Positions 32,139 through 44,048 are shown, counted from the stretch's first letter. The stretch is DNA of 52,500 nt from Neocallimastix lanati (nom. inval.) (GCA_016946835.1 JACVTC010000072.1:215001-267500), one strand, 5' to 3'. Program-made: numbers and translations. Notes: generated from the sequence alone by a model not told the origin.

Positions 32139-32740
32139 AATTTAAAAATTATTAAAAATAATTTTTCATACTTGTTAACAAAAATTATTTGTTTCATCTT
32201 TTAAGATTGAAATAGCCAATCTTCAATTAATTATAGTAATAGATTATTAACTAATATGATTATATTATTTTTATTACTTTATATTGATATTTTTTTATAT
32301 AAGGAATTCATATATTAATTTTTTATTATTAATATTATTATTATTATTATATTGTTTAAAAGTAAATTGCATTCATTTATTATTTTTATTATTTCTTTTT
32401 TAATAAATTTTATTGTTATTAATTATACACATTCTTATATAATTATATTCGATATTATGTTATTATATTATTAAAACAACATCTTAATTATTTCTTAAAA
32501 ATATTTAAATTAAATTATCAAAATTTATATAAATTCAAATAACTTTTTTTTTTTTTTTTTTTTTTTTAATTTTGTTTTTTATATTCATTATTGAGTATTA
32601 TTTAATCATATATAATACAAAAAAATTCAATAATTAAATTGGATACATTATAAATTATTAATACATAGTATAATATTATTTAATTTAATATAAATACAAG
32701 AATATATATTTATATAAATCTTAAATAAAAAAATAAAAAG
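31370..32740. repeat. Upstream region of methyltransferase-like copy 2
   Basis: No gene seen. The whole stretch is mirrored at 49007-50392, and its right part (from about 31.83 kb) is shared with 21.48-22.48 kb. The outer ~450 bp (AAATGTAACTCGGTAAAAAA, TTATAAGAACCATAGAATTT) is shared only between copies 2 and 3. Confidence 0.75.
31898..31995. promoter_or_regulatory. Conserved block upstream of methyltransferase-like copy 2
   Basis: Second copy of the block described at 21537-21638: GGGTCAACTAATATTCATCT then GATGATCAAAAAAGATTGGT, TATGCAGCTTGGTGAAAAAC and TGAATATA. It contains TGATGA early and CTGA late, which would fit C and D boxes of a snoRNA, but no guide or terminal stem is convincing. 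Confidence 0.4.
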
Positions 32741-33727
32741 ATGACAGAAGTTATATATCAAAATATAAATACCTCAGAATATTTAAATATTAATTCAAAA
32801 CCTGTTCATATTAAAGAACAATTGGAAATCAAAATAGTGGATAATTCTTTTCTTCCAGGTGCTAAAGATGATGATTGGTTTGCTCATTCTGCTCTTCCTG
32901 CTCTAAAATTAATAGAAAAGGAGAGACCTGGTGAGATAAAATCGTTTTTATCTATCGGTTCAGGTCCTGGACTTGATGTACTTGCAAGTGCTGAGGTATT
33001 TGGTTCAAAAAAGCTTGCATTAACCGATCTTCAAGAAAATGTTGTTAAATCTGGTGTTCAGAATATAAAATCTAATCTATTGGAACCAGAAAAAGTTGAA
33101 GTCAATGGATATTCGGGTGATCTTTTTGAACCACTTAGAAGTAAAGCAAATTCAAATGAAAATCAACGTTTTGATATAATTTATGAAAATCTCCCAAATG
33201 TTCCTCTCCCTGATAATAAGGATATAAATAAATCTCGCAGTTCTACTGCTTTCCTTGAGAAGCGTAACGAAAAAATTCCAAGAGAAGTAAAAGATGCTTT
33301 ACTCGATCTTCATTATCTTGCCATACAACAAGTTCATGAATTTCTTAACAAGAATGGGGCCCTTATATCTCTCATTAGTGGGGTTATTCCTATTGATACT
33401 ATTAAAAGTATAGAAAAGTATATTGATGGTGTCAAGATAGATATCTTATATTATAATTGGAATATTCAAACGAGCTTTTATAGTGTAATTAATACATATG
33501 CTAAACAAGAAGAACAAGGTTATGGACCATTCATATTTTACAGAGAAAATGATCTTAAAAAAGCATTTGAAGGAGTAAGTGACAATGAATCCGGAAAAAA
33601 AGCTCTTGATATTGAAAAGTCACTCGCCGATAAAAGATTAACTGCTACTGAAGCATTAAAACTCTTAAATCAAGGAGAAAATGTTGGATATACTATTACT
33701 ATATTAAAAACAACTATAAATAATTAA
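32741..33727 (+). CDS. Class I SAM-dependent methyltransferase-like protein, copy 2
   Basis: 328 residues, single frame. The SAM-binding motif SIGSGPGLDVLASAEVFGSK and the catalytic-loop-like IIYENLPNVPL are intact. Compared with copy 1 it carries scattered replacements, many conservative (for example V77-type core positions unchanged, LTDLQENVVKSGVQNIKSNL in place of LTDLHENIVESGVQNVKANL), and lacks one residue near the C-terminus. Compared with copy 3 only about half a dozen residues differ (for example N18 versus K18 and Q27 versus K27). The retained frame and motifs in all three copies indicate selection for function. Downstream, the convergent partner is the gene at 37503, now separated by a TTA microsatellite and a TRE-like insertion. 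Confidence 0.85.
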   Translation: MTEVIYQNINTSEYLNINSKPVHIKEQLEIKIVDNSFLPGAKDDDWFAHSALPALKLIEKERPGEIKSFLSIGSGPGLDVLASAEVFGSKKLALTDLQENVVKSGVQNIKSNLLEPEKVEVNGYSGDLFEPLRSKANSNENQRFDIIYENLPNVPLPDNKDINKSRSSTAFLEKRNEKIPREVKDALLDLHYLAIQQVHEFLNKNGALISLISGVIPIDTIKSIEKYIDGVKIDILYYNWNIQTSFYSVINTYAKQEEQGYGPFIFYRENDLKKAFEGVSDNESGKKALDIEKSLADKRLTATEALKLLNQGENVGYTITILKTTINN

Positions 33728-34295
33728 TAAAAAAATTGATTAGTGATTTTAAAAGAAATAATAAAAGTAAACATCTTTGAAAATTGCTTTTGCTATGATA
33801 CTTTAAAACAATAAAAATAATCTAATATAAAGTTATTTAAACAAAAAAATTGTATTACAATATATATATTCATAAAAAATATTTAAAAAAAAAAAATATA
33901 GAAGTATAATTAAATATTCAAATATGAATTAAGTTGTAGAATTGAAATCAAATGTATAATTTATAATAATTAATGTATTATAATATAGTTAGTCTTTTCA
34001 AATAATATGAAAAAGCGATAAAAATAAAAATAATATGCTAATTGTTTTAACTTTTATATCTATCTTTACTATTTTTAAATCTAATTTAATATAAATAAAA
34101 AATTACATAAATATAAATATGAAATGATCTAAATATATTAACAAAATATTTATATAAATTTTGAAATTGTTTTATTTTATGTTTAATTAATATATGAAAA
34201 TATTAATATTACTTATTTCCATCCTTATTGATAGTTCATTATATGTATAATATAAGATTATTCATTGTATCTTATTTTTAATCTAATTTTTATCA
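33728..34295. other. 3' flank of methyltransferase-like copy 2
   Basis: No gene. Matches the 3' flanks of copies 1 and 3 (for example AAAGTAAACATCTTTGAAAA, TTAAGTTGTAGAATTGAAAT). Confidence 0.6.
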
Positions 34296-34424
<129 letters not shown>

Positions 34425-34478
34425 TGATTCTAAGATTCTTCTCCCATTTTCAACATTCTTACAAAAATTTTTCACATT

Positions 34479-34790
34479 GGTATCCGTGACAGATGTTTTG
34501 ATTTTATTTTTAAGCTCTATTTTACTTCTAAAGCTAGAGCTCGTTTCCTTGATATATTACTAAATGAATTTCCTATTCATTGTGGTGTTATACAAGGTGT
34601 CCCATTATCACCAGTTTTGTTTAATTTATTCTTTAATGATATTTTAAATAATTGTGACGAATATGGTGGCGTTAGTATTGGTAATAAATAATGTTGTAGT
34701 GGTCTTTTCGCTGGTGATATTATTCTTATAGTCCCTATTGAAAGAAAAATAAGGTCTCTACTTCATCATGTTTTTTTAATGGGCTAATAA
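34479..34790 (+). pseudogene. Reverse transcriptase fragment of the TRE-like element
   Basis: The frame reads IGIRDRCFDFIFKLYFTSKA, RARF, LLNEFPIHCGVIQGVPLSPV then LFNLFFNDILNNCDEYGG, an in-frame stop, and CCSGLFAGDIILIVPI. The last piece is the [FY]xDD box with the first catalytic Asp replaced by Gly, so this copy could not be active. Colinear with the copy at about 4.4-4.1 kb (minus). Confidence 0.8.
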
Positions 34791-34799
34791 AAATGAAAT

Positions 34800-36395
34800 A
34801 TATTTTGGTATCAATAAATGCACTATGATGATTATTAAATCCTTATATTTTGTTTCTTATCCTGGTTAATAAAGAACCTACATTTCACCTTGATATGTAT
34901 TCTATCACTAAAGAATCTATGTATATATGTTTAAATATCCCCTTCAGTAATGATCTTTCCCTTGAGCTTCTTATCACTTATAAGATTACAAGTTAGAATA
35001 TCTTAATTTTCCTTCACTAGTTTTTTATTCAATAATAAAGTTCTATTAACATTTAAAAGATCTATTATTCAATTATATATTATTAGCAAATCATAATATT
35101 TTTCTCTACTTTTATGCTTAAACAAAAACAATTCGAAAAATGTACAATCCTTAATTAACACTGCCTTGTCGTGGTGTATTGATTATGCCTCCTCGAACAA
35201 GGAAGATTATATTAACATTGAAAAGAAGAAAAAATGTAAGAGTTACATCAAAAAGAAAACAACAATTAATGTTTATGCCTTATCTCTTGATCTTCAATCA
35301 TTTTCAATTACTGGCTTTTGTGCTTCTCTTCAAATAAAATGCTTTTGTAAATGGAAAAATTCAAAATGTATTATTAAAAATCTCATATATTATATCCCTT
35401 TCATTCCATATTATTCTTGCTCAAAAAAGTCACTGGTACTTTACCAGAAAAATTAGGAAAAAGAATATCACTAAATTCAAAGATGTTATTGAATCTTATT
35501 AGACTGATGTTGCTAAATTCCAAGGAATTAAAGGTAAGAATTAAGATAACTTCAAATTTATAAATACTAGAATTATATTCAAGCTCAGCCTTGAATACTC
35601 TAGACTTTATCAATGACCTTTTCATTTTATTTATCAATAAAGTAAAGAATTTTTCCTTACTCCTTACTTTTTTCTTATTCTAATAATTTAGAATATGATA
35701 ATTTCATAACCATGTTTATTTGTATATTCCTCCTATGTGGAATTTCAGCTTTAGATGAACTATAATTCTATACTGGGGAACGGAGACATTTAAGTGAACT
35801 ATTATTAAAAAGTTCACAGGAGTCTACTGTTCTATAAATTGTAGAGCTTGCGGAATATCTTGCTAATACAATACCTATCATCAATAGCTCTTTTGAGTTA
35901 GTTTTTGAAAGGTTTAGAAAACACTTTCATTTCCAAAAGTACCAATGTCGTATCGATATGGTAAAGGAATAGTGCAGTTAGTAGTCCTGTTAATTCTCAT
36001 CAATTCGCAATTACTAACAGCACAGTTCCTAACCCAGAATCCATAGTATGTAATTCAATTTTTAATGATCTTTCTTGTAGTTCAGGGGAGAGTTTAGGAG
36101 ATACCACATTATCTATTTTAAAGAGGTTACTTCTTTTTTTTTATTATCTTAAATTCAACTGGTGATCATGTTACTACACATAGTATACTTCACACAGAAA
36201 TATTTTTAATTTTTAAATTTAATTTTATTTTTTATTACATCAAATTTTCTATGAATAAGTAAACTTTTTTTTTATATTATTTTTTATTTTATTTAATCTT
36301 TTACATACATTTAATTTTTATCCTTAAACTGTTTAATATATTTTTTTTAAAAAATGTAATTCATAAAGTGTAATAATCTATTTAATAAAGCACTG
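34800..36395 (+). pseudogene. Rest of the TRE-like ORF2 and 3' UTR
   Basis: Coding-like sequence in shifting frames with many stops (for example 35166-35456). A CRACG-containing stretch near 35.84 kb could be a finger remnant. From about 36.2 kb the sequence becomes A/T-rich 3' UTR. No other gene is seen. Confidence 0.5.
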
Positions 36396-36421
36396 GAAGT
36401 GTATTCTCTTCCTAGTCTAAA

Positions 36422-36792
<371 letters not shown>

Positions 36793-37500
36793 TTTGCTAC
36801 ATTTGAATTATTAATGCAATATTAATATAACTCAATATTCTTCATTTATTGACAAAATGCTGAGTTTAACATATCCTATTTTTTTGAAAAATTGGAAAAC
36901 TAAAATAGTATTATCTCAAAATTTATTTGTATTATTTATATATATAAATATTTTAGAGTAAATGTACTTGTACATTTTCAATATTGATAAAAAAAGTTTA
37001 AAATTGGAATATTTTTTATTGGATTTTTTATACATAATGACTAAATAAAGACAGGAGACATTTAAGAAAAATAAATTTAATTATATTAGATTACTATAAA
37101 TTTAGAAATATCAATAATATATTGGAATTTTTGCTTATTTTTAAAATTATGGAAAATTTAAAAAAAAATCGAAAACAATAAAATTATAATTAATTTACCC
37201 TAATAAATATTTATTATTTATAATAATATTATAGCATTCATAAATCAAGAATTTTCTTAAAAAAAAAATACAAAAAAAAATATGAAATTTATCAATTTAT
37301 TTTTATTTTTATTTCTTTTATTTTTATTTATGAGTTTTAAAATATTTTATTTTAAATAATATATATATGAATATTTTAAAAATCTATATTAAAATTTAAA
37401 TGATACATTATGAGGAAAATATTATATGAAAAATTTTATAAATTTTTATAAATTTTTGTGTTTCGATAGGTAGGTTAATTCATGAATATACATATATATT
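36793..37500. repeat. Flank A of the CutA-like genes
   Basis: No gene. Found reversed at 40150-40840 and, again reversed relative to this copy, at 44560-45200 (landmarks TTGACAAAATG, AAAATAGTATTATCT, ACATTTAAGAAAAATAAATT). It is the 3' flank of three of the six small genes; a shortened version flanks copy 1. Confidence 0.65.
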
Positions 37501-37502
37501 CT

Positions 37503-37832
37503 TTAAAAATTAACATTTAATAATGGGAAAGCATTAATAATTGGTGTTTCATATGGATGAACTTTTCTAATGGCTTTTACTGTCTTTTCAAGATTTTCAG
37601 CTTTACAAATGAATTCAACTTGTAATTCTTTAACTCTATTAATTTCATCAGTTGTACCACTATATGGATTAGAACCAACTAAAGGTCTCCAAGTTCCATT
37701 TAAGAGGTGATATGTAATACAAGCATCGTAGTTTCCAATATGACCTGCATCAACTTCAATTAAAGCTTTGTGAACTTCATCTAAGTTTTGTTCTGGAATA
37801 CAAATTTCAATTTTAACAAATTCAGAAGTCAT
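37503..37832 (-). CDS. NIF3/YqfO-type CutA-like small protein, copy 3
   Basis: Protein identical to copy 1. Silent differences make this the most distinct nucleotide version: K22 AAA, L44-region CTC in place of CTT (HLL), N65 AAT in place of AAC, T60 ACA, Q71 CAA. The ATG is at 37832-37830. Its upstream 17-bp array is by far the longest, which moves the conserved block to 449 bp from the start codon versus 172-227 bp in the other copies. If that distance matters, this copy may be expressed differently. Confidence 0.88.
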   Translation of the reverse strand: MTSEFVKIEICIPEQNLDEVHKALIEVDAGHIGNYDACITYHLLNGTWRPLVGSNPYSGTTDEINRVKELQVEFICKAENLEKTVKAIRKVHPYETPIINAFPLLNVNF

Positions 37833-37856
37833 TTTTCTTAATAATTATTATACAAT

Positions 37857-38165
37857 TAATATATTTCTATAATTTATATATTTCTATAATTTATATATTT
37901 CTATAATTTATATATTTCTATAATTTATATATTTCTATAATTTATATATTTCTATAATTTATATATTTCTATAATTTATATATTTCTATAATTTATATAT
38001 TTCTATAATTTATATATTTCTATAATTTATATATTTCTATAATTTATATATTTCTATAATTTATATATTTCTATAATTTATATATTTCTATAATTTATAT
38101 ATTTCTATAATTTATATATTTCTATAATTTATATATTTCTATAATTTATATATTTCTATAATTTA
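37857..38165. repeat. 17-bp promoter repeat expanded to about 18 copies
   Basis: Perfect tandem of TATATTTCTATAATTTA over roughly 305 bases, directly upstream of the minus-strand gene at 37503. The copies look identical by eye, which means recent expansion. Confidence 0.95.
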
Positions 38166-38280
38166 AAAAAATTAATAAATAATCTGATGTTAAATTCGTT
38201 TAAGCACAAAGTATCTCTTTTTATATTTTTTTAAAATGAGATTAAATAAATACCTAAAATATATATGTATAAAAATAAAT

Positions 38281-38360
38281 AGATCAAATACCCCAAATAT
38301 ATTCAATATAGTAATTGTTCAGTGATCCTAATTATCCAATCATACTGAAAATATGCAAAT
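38281..38360. promoter_or_regulatory. Conserved upstream block of CutA-like copy 3
   Basis: Same block as at 24998-25081 (ATACCCCAAATATATTCAAT, TTGTTCAGTGATCC, CCAATCATACTGAAAA) with minor changes (GATCCTAATT, ATATGCAAAT). Confidence 0.55.
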
Positions 38361-39560
38361 AATATCTTAATTATTATATTTATTTATCAATATAATAATA
38401 TAATAATAATATATAATAAATAATAGAGAGAAAATAAAAAAGATCAAAGCTTTTTTTTTAATCAGTAGTTAAACTTCTATTATAATCAGAATACAAAGTA
38501 AAGACTATATCATAATACGGATATCTAATAGATTATTAGGATATTCATATTAAAATTTTAAATCAAATTAATAATTAATTCATAAATATTAGTTTAAAAA
38601 TTATTAACAAATATTTTGAAATTTTATTCAAAAATTAAAATATAAATTACAAGCTGAGTATTTATTAGTTAACCAGATTATGAAATTAATTAAATCAATT
38701 TTAATTTTAATTAGTAATAAGAAAATAACTTTTTTTAATATATTAAATTATTGTATACACAAAATTTTACTTTGTATTGAAAGAAATTTTATTAATATTT
38801 AAAGTTAGATAAAAATTATAATTAATTAAAAATATATTAAATAATTTAAAAATCAGAAATAGTTTGATTTTTACTTAGCCTTAAATTAAGTAAAAGTTAA
38901 AATTAAACAAAGTAAAAGAAAGACTTCTAAATAAATATTAACAAACGTTTTATTATAAAATAATACAAGCTTAACGAATTATTTTTTGTTTATAAATTGT
39001 TTTTATATTTACTTAACATTATTATTTATATTTAAAAGTTAAATTTCAAATGGAATAATTAATATATAAATGAAATAATAAATAATTTTTCCTTAAAAAT
39101 ATAAAGTAAATTTAATAATAATATTATTTATACTCATATTACTTATATCTATATTTGTATATTCATAGATAATAATAATAATAATACCTTTATGTATTAT
39201 TAAGTTTTAAAACTTGAAAATTAATAAAATATTTATGAATAAATCATTAATCATCTTTTAAAGTAATTAAATATTCTATTAAATTAAATTTTTAAAATTT
39301 GGTAAACTAATAATTCGTGACATTATATAATATAATAAAAAGTTTCAAATAATTTGTTAATTTTAATAAAGGTAACTTATTAATCAATTAGATTTCCATA
39401 TTATAATTAAATTTTTACTTTATATTCCGATTATAATAGAAATTTTACTGCTGATTGTAAAATGACTTTGATCTTTTTTATTTTCTCTCTATTATTTAAT
39501 ATATATTATTTATTATTATATTAATATATTAATATGTAAATATAATAATTAAGATAACAT

Positions 39561-39638
39561 TTGCATGTTTTCAGTATGATTGGATAATTAGGATCACTGA
39601 ACAATTACTATATTGAATATATTTGGGGTATTTGATCT
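39561..39638. promoter_or_regulatory. Conserved upstream block of CutA-like copy 4
   Basis: Mirror image of the previous block (TTGCATGTTTTCAGTATGAT, TGGATAATTAGGATCACTGA, ACAATTACTATATTG); it ends 178 bp before the ATG at 39816. Confidence 0.55.
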
Positions 39639-39761
39639 ATTTATTTTTATACATATATATTTTAGGTATTTATTTAATTTCATTTTAAAAAAATATAAAA
39701 AGAGATACTTTGTACATAAAAGAATTTAACATCAGTTTATTTATTAATTTTTTTAAAATAT

Positions 39762-39794
39762 AGAAATTATAGAAATTATAGAAATATATTAATT
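39762..39794. repeat. Contracted 17-bp promoter repeat
   Basis: Only three shortened units (ATAGAAATT, ATAGAAATT, ATAGAAATATATTAATT) remain upstream of the gene at 39816, compared with about 18 on the opposite arm of the same palindrome. Confidence 0.7.
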
Positions 39795-39815
39795 GTATAA
39801 TAATTATTAAAAAAA

Positions 39816-40145
39816 ATGACTTCTGAATTTGTTAAAATTGAAATTTGTATTCCAGAACAAAACTTAGATGAAGTTCACAAGGCTTTAATTGAAGTTGATG
39901 CAGGTCATATTGGAAACTACGATGCTTGTATTACATATCACCTTTTAAATGGAACTTGGAGACCTTTAGTTGGTTCTAATCCATATAGTGGTACTACTGA
40001 TGAAATTAACAGAGTTAAAGAATTACAGGTTGAATTCATTTGTAAAGCTGAAAATCTTGAAAAGACAGTAAAAGCCATTAGAAAAGTTCATCCATATGAA
40101 ACACCAATTATTAATGCTTTCCCATTATTAAATGTTAATTTTTAA
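39816..40145 (+). CDS. NIF3/YqfO-type CutA-like small protein, copy 4
   Basis: Protein identical to copy 1, with HIGNYD, RPLVGSNPYSG and HPYETP all present. Silent codons: K22 AAG, T60 ACT, Q71 CAG, a combination not shared by its palindrome partner (copy 3) nor by copy 2. It lies head-to-head with copy 3, and its 3' side faces copy 5 (42251, minus) across the asymmetric centre of the large inverted repeat, so copies 4 and 5 are convergent. Confidence 0.88.
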   Translation: MTSEFVKIEICIPEQNLDEVHKALIEVDAGHIGNYDACITYHLLNGTWRPLVGSNPYSGTTDEINRVKELQVEFICKAENLEKTVKAIRKVHPYETPIINAFPLLNVNF

Positions 40146-40149
40146 AGAA

Positions 40150-40836
40150 TATATATGTATATTCGGAAACTAACTTACCTATCGAAAACACTAAAATTTT
40201 ATAAAAATTTATAAAATTTTTCATATATTTATAATATTTTCTTCATAATGTATCATTTAAATTTTAATATATATATTATTTAAAATAAAATATTTTAAAA
40301 CTCATAAATAAAAATAAAAGAAATAATAAATAAAAATAAATTGATAAATTTCAGATTTTTTTTATATTTTTTTTAAGAAAATTCTTGATTTATGAATGCT
40401 ATAGTATTATTATAAATAATAAATATTTGTTAAAGTAAATTAATTATAATTTTATTGTTTTCGATTTTTTTTTAATTTTCCATAATTTTAAAAATAAGCA
40501 AAAGTTCCAATATATTATAGATATTTCTAAATTTATAGTAATCTAATATAATTAAATTTATTTTTCTTAAATGTTTCCTGTCTTTCTTTAGTCATTATGT
40601 ATAAAAAATCCAATAAAAATATTCCAATTTTAAACTTCTTTTATCAATACCGAAAATGTACAACTACATTTACTCGAAAATATTTATATATATAAATAAT
40701 ACAAATAAATTTTAAGATAATACTATTTTAGTTTTCCAATTTTTTAAAAAAATGGGATATGTTAAATTCAACATTTTGTCAATAAATGAGGAATATTGAG
40801 TTATATTAATATTGCATTATTAATTCTAATGCTACA

Positions 40837-40885
<49 letters not shown>

Positions 40886-41050
40886 GTAGTAGTAGTAGTA
40901 GTAGTAATTATTATATTATTAATTATTATATAATAATAATTATTATTATTAATTATAATAGTAATAGTAATAATAATAATAATAATAATTATATTAATTA
41001 ATAATAATTATAATAATAATAATAATAATACTTATAATAATAATAATAAT
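40150..41050. other. Flank A and AAT/AGT microsatellite at the large-repeat centre
   Basis: 40150-40840 mirrors 36793-37500. It ends in AAT/AGT-type triplet repeats (about 40839-41048). No gene. Confidence 0.6.
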
Positions 41051-41051
41051 T

Positions 41052-41300
41052 TTTTTTTTTTTTTTTTTTTTTTAGACTAGAAAGAGAATACACTTCCAGT
41101 GCTTTATTAAATAGATTATTACACTTTATGAATTACATTTTTTAAAAAAAAAGCATTAAACAGTATGAATTACATTTTTTAAAAAAAAAGCATTAAACAG
41201 TTTAAGGAAAAAAATTAAATTTATGTAAAAGATTAAATAAAATAACAAATAATATAAAAATAAAAGTTTACTTCATCATAAAAAATTTAATTTAATAAAA
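41052..41300 (-). mobile_element. 3' end of a TRE-like element
   Basis: A T tract at about 41052-41073 followed by TAGACTAGAAAGAGAATACA and CTTCCAGTGCTTTATTAAAT, the reverse of 36.30-36.42 kb. Only the 3' UTR is present. A 36-base stretch (AATTACATTTTTTAAAAAAA-AAGCATTAAACAGT) is duplicated in tandem at about 41129-41202. Confidence 0.75.
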
Positions 41301-41339
41301 AATAAAAATAAATTTAAAAATAAAAAATATTTTATAGTC

Positions 41340-41608
41340 CCAAATAAAGTATTTAATATTTATATTAGAAAATATTTTTTTTCTGCTGCATTAAATGAAT
41401 CCTTAATAAATAAAGAATAAAATTTTATGGCATTAAATTACTTTGCTAATAAGATACAATAGATTCATCCTTAAGATAATAGATTTTAAATAATTCATTT
41501 AAATCGAATGAATCTACTAGTACTATTCATTAAAAAGCCTATTGCTTACAAATATTTTAAAAAAAATTTTAATATAACATATAATATATTATTATTTTAA
41601 ATTAAATC

Positions 41609-41610
<2 letters not shown>
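41340..41610 (-). pseudogene. Deletion derivative of the 27.5-28.0 kb remnant
   Basis: The reverse complement matches 27.54-27.74 kb (GCAATAGGCTTTTTAATGAA, CATAAAATTTTATTCTTTAT) joined directly to 27.93-27.99 kb (TTTAATGCAGAAGAAAAAAA, TACTTTATTTGGGACTATAA). The intervening ~190 bases are lost. Followed on the right by a ~47-base A-run (about 41611-41656). Confidence 0.6.
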
Positions 41611-41657
<47 letters not shown>

Positions 41658-42250
41658 AATATAAAAATTAATATTAAAAAATTATATTATTTTCTATACT
41701 ATACTCAATGACTTAAAATAGAGTATTTTTAGTTCTTAATTAATTTTTTTTTATGTAAAGTGACTTTATTTTTGTTTTTCTCCTTAATATATATATAAAA
41801 AAAAAGAAATAAATAAAAAAAGAGAAATTCTTTTTAGGTCGAAACAATAAATTTAAATTTCAAATTTTCATTATTATATTAATAAGAATTATATAAAAAA
41901 TTAAACAATAAAAAATATTTAATATAAATTATATTTCATTTTGTTTTTATTTAATAAATTTATTTAGTTTTTTATTATAATTTATATATAAATATAATTA
42001 ATATAAAATCTTTATATATAATTATATATTTATATATATATAAATATTTATTGTACATTTTTTATTCATGTATTTTTAAATAATTTATTTTAAATAATAC
42101 ATTGATGAATATTTTAAAAACCTATATTAAATTTTAAATGATACATTATGAAGAAAAACTATTATTAAAATATGAAAAATTTTATAAATTTTTATAAAAT
42201 TTGTGTGTTATCGATAGGTAGATTAGTTTACGAATATACATATATATTCT

Positions 42251-42580
42251 TTAAAAATTAACATTTAATAATGGGAAAGCATTAATAATTGGTGTTTCAT
42301 ATGGATGAACTTTTCTAATGGCTTTTACTGTCTTTTCAAGATTTTCAGCTTTACAAATGAATTCAACCTGTAATTCTTTAACTCTGTTAATTTCATCAGT
42401 AGTACCACTATATGGATTAGAACCAACTAAAGGTCTCCAAGTTCCATTTAAAAGGTGATATGTAATACAAGCATCGTAGTTTCCAATATGACCTGCATCA
42501 ACTTCAATTAAAGCTTTGTGAACTTCATCTAAGTTTTGTTCTGGAATACAAATTTCAATTTTAACAAATTCAGAAGTCAT
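42251..42580 (-). CDS. NIF3/YqfO-type CutA-like small protein, copy 5
   Basis: Protein identical to copy 1. Silent codons: K22 AAA, T60 ACT, Q71 CAG, N65 AAC. ATG at 42580-42578. Only two 17-bp units lie upstream, placing the conserved block 172 bp from the start. Its left flank is flank B, as for copy 2. Confidence 0.88.
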   Translation of the reverse strand: MTSEFVKIEICIPEQNLDEVHKALIEVDAGHIGNYDACITYHLLNGTWRPLVGSNPYSGTTDEINRVKELQVEFICKAENLEKTVKAIRKVHPYETPIINAFPLLNVNF

Positions 42581-42602
42581 TTTTCTTAATAATTGTTATG
42601 CA

Positions 42603-42641
42603 ATTAATATATTTCTATAATTTATATATTTCTATATTTTA
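42603..42641. repeat. 17-bp promoter repeat, 2 copies
   Basis: Two units of TATATTTCTATAATTTA (the second degenerate, CTATATTTTA) upstream of copy 5. Confidence 0.75.
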
Positions 42642-42751
42642 AAAAATTAATAAATAAACTGATGTTAAATTCATTTAGGCAAAAAGTATCTCTTTTTATA
42701 TTTTTTTAAAATTAAATTAAATATATACCTAAAATATATATAAATAAAGTA

Positions 42752-42830
42752 AATAGATCAAATGCTTAAAATATATTCAATATATCAATTGTTCAGAGAT
42801 CCCAATTATCCAATCATACTGAAAACATGT
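42752..42830. promoter_or_regulatory. Conserved upstream block of CutA-like copy 5
   Basis: The most diverged version: TAGATCAAATGCTTAAAATA, ATTGTTCAGAGATCCCAATT, ATCCAATCATACTGAAAACA. The core around TTGTTCAG and CCAATCATACTGAAAAC is unchanged, which helps delimit what is conserved. Confidence 0.55.
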
Positions 42831-43970
42831 ATATTATATCTTAATTATTTTATTTATATATTAATATTATAATAAATAATATATAATAAATAATAGAGAG
42901 AAAATATAAAATATAAAAGTCATTTTTCAATCAGCAGCAAAACGTCTATTATAATCTGAATATAAAGAAAAAAATTAATTATAATATGGAAATCTAATTG
43001 ATTAATAAGTTATCCTTATTAAAATTAACCAAATTATTTGAAATTTTTATTATATTATATAATGTAACAAATTATTAGTTTACTAAATTTTAAAAATTTA
43101 ATTTAATCGAATATTACTTTGATAGATGATTAATAATATATTCATAAATATTTATTTTTAATAATTTTCAATTTTTAAAACTTTATAATACATATAGGTA
43201 TTATTATTATTATCTATGAATATACAAATATAGATATAAGTAATATGGGTATAAATAATATTTATATTATATTTTTTAGGAAAAATTATTTATTATTTCA
43301 TTTATATATTAATTATTCCATTTGAAATTTAACTTTTTAAATATAAATAATAATGTCAAGTAAATATAAAAACAATTTATAAACAAAAAATAATTAGTTA
43401 AGCTTGTATTATTTTGTAATAAAACGTTTGTTAATATTTATTTAAAGGTCTTTCTTTTACTTTGTTTAATTTTAACTTTTACTTAATTTAAAGCTAAGTA
43501 AAAATCAAACTATTTCTAATTTTTAAATTATTTAATATATTTTTAATTATTTACAATTTATATCTAACTTTAAATATTAATAAAATGTCTTTCAATACAA
43601 TTAGTAAAATTTTGTGTATACAATAATTTAATACATTTAATTAATTTCAAAATTTGGTTAACTAATAACTACTCAACTTGTAATTTATATTTTAATTTTT
43701 GAATAAAATTTTCAAAATATTTGTTAATAATTTTTAAACTAATATTTATGAATTAATTATTAATTTGATTTAAAATTTTAATATGAATATCCTATTAATA
43801 TATTAGATATCCGTATTATGATATAGTCTTTACTTTGTATCCTGATTATAATAGAAATTTCACCACTGATTGAAAAAAAAGCTTTGATCTTTTTATTTTC
43901 TCTCTATTATTTTTTATATATTTATTTATTATTATATTAATATATAAATAAAATAATTAAGATATAATAT

Positions 43971-44048
43971 ACATGTTTTCAGTATGATTGGATAATTAGG
44001 ATCACTGAACAATTACTAAATTGAATATATTTTAAGCATTTGATCTAT
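43971..44048. promoter_or_regulatory. Conserved upstream block of CutA-like copy 6
   Basis: Mirror image of the block at 42752-42830 (CATGTTTTCAGTATGATTGG, ATAATTAGGATCACTGAACA, ATTTTAAGCATTTGATCT); it ends 174 bp before the ATG at 44222. Confidence 0.55.

Larger units (their letters stand above)
34430..36457 (+). mobile_element. 5'-truncated TRE-like non-LTR retrotransposon
   Basis: It starts inside the RT domain right after the TTA tract and ends with the TRE 3' block (GGAAGTGTATTCTCTTCCTA at about 36396-36415) and a ~37-base A tail (about 36421-36457). A 5' truncation plus an A tail is the usual result of LINE-type insertion. Its 3' end matches that of the elements at 41.05 kb and 2.6 kb. 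Confidence 0.8.
37290..40290. repeat. Palindromic unit 2 (head-to-head CutA-like pair)
   Basis: Same layout as unit 1, in the same orientation and offset by about 13.27 kb. The central ~1 kb (38460-39480) is almost identical to 25190-26210. The arms differ mainly by the huge expansion of the 17-bp repeat on the left (about 18 copies) and its contraction on the right. Confidence 0.85.
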
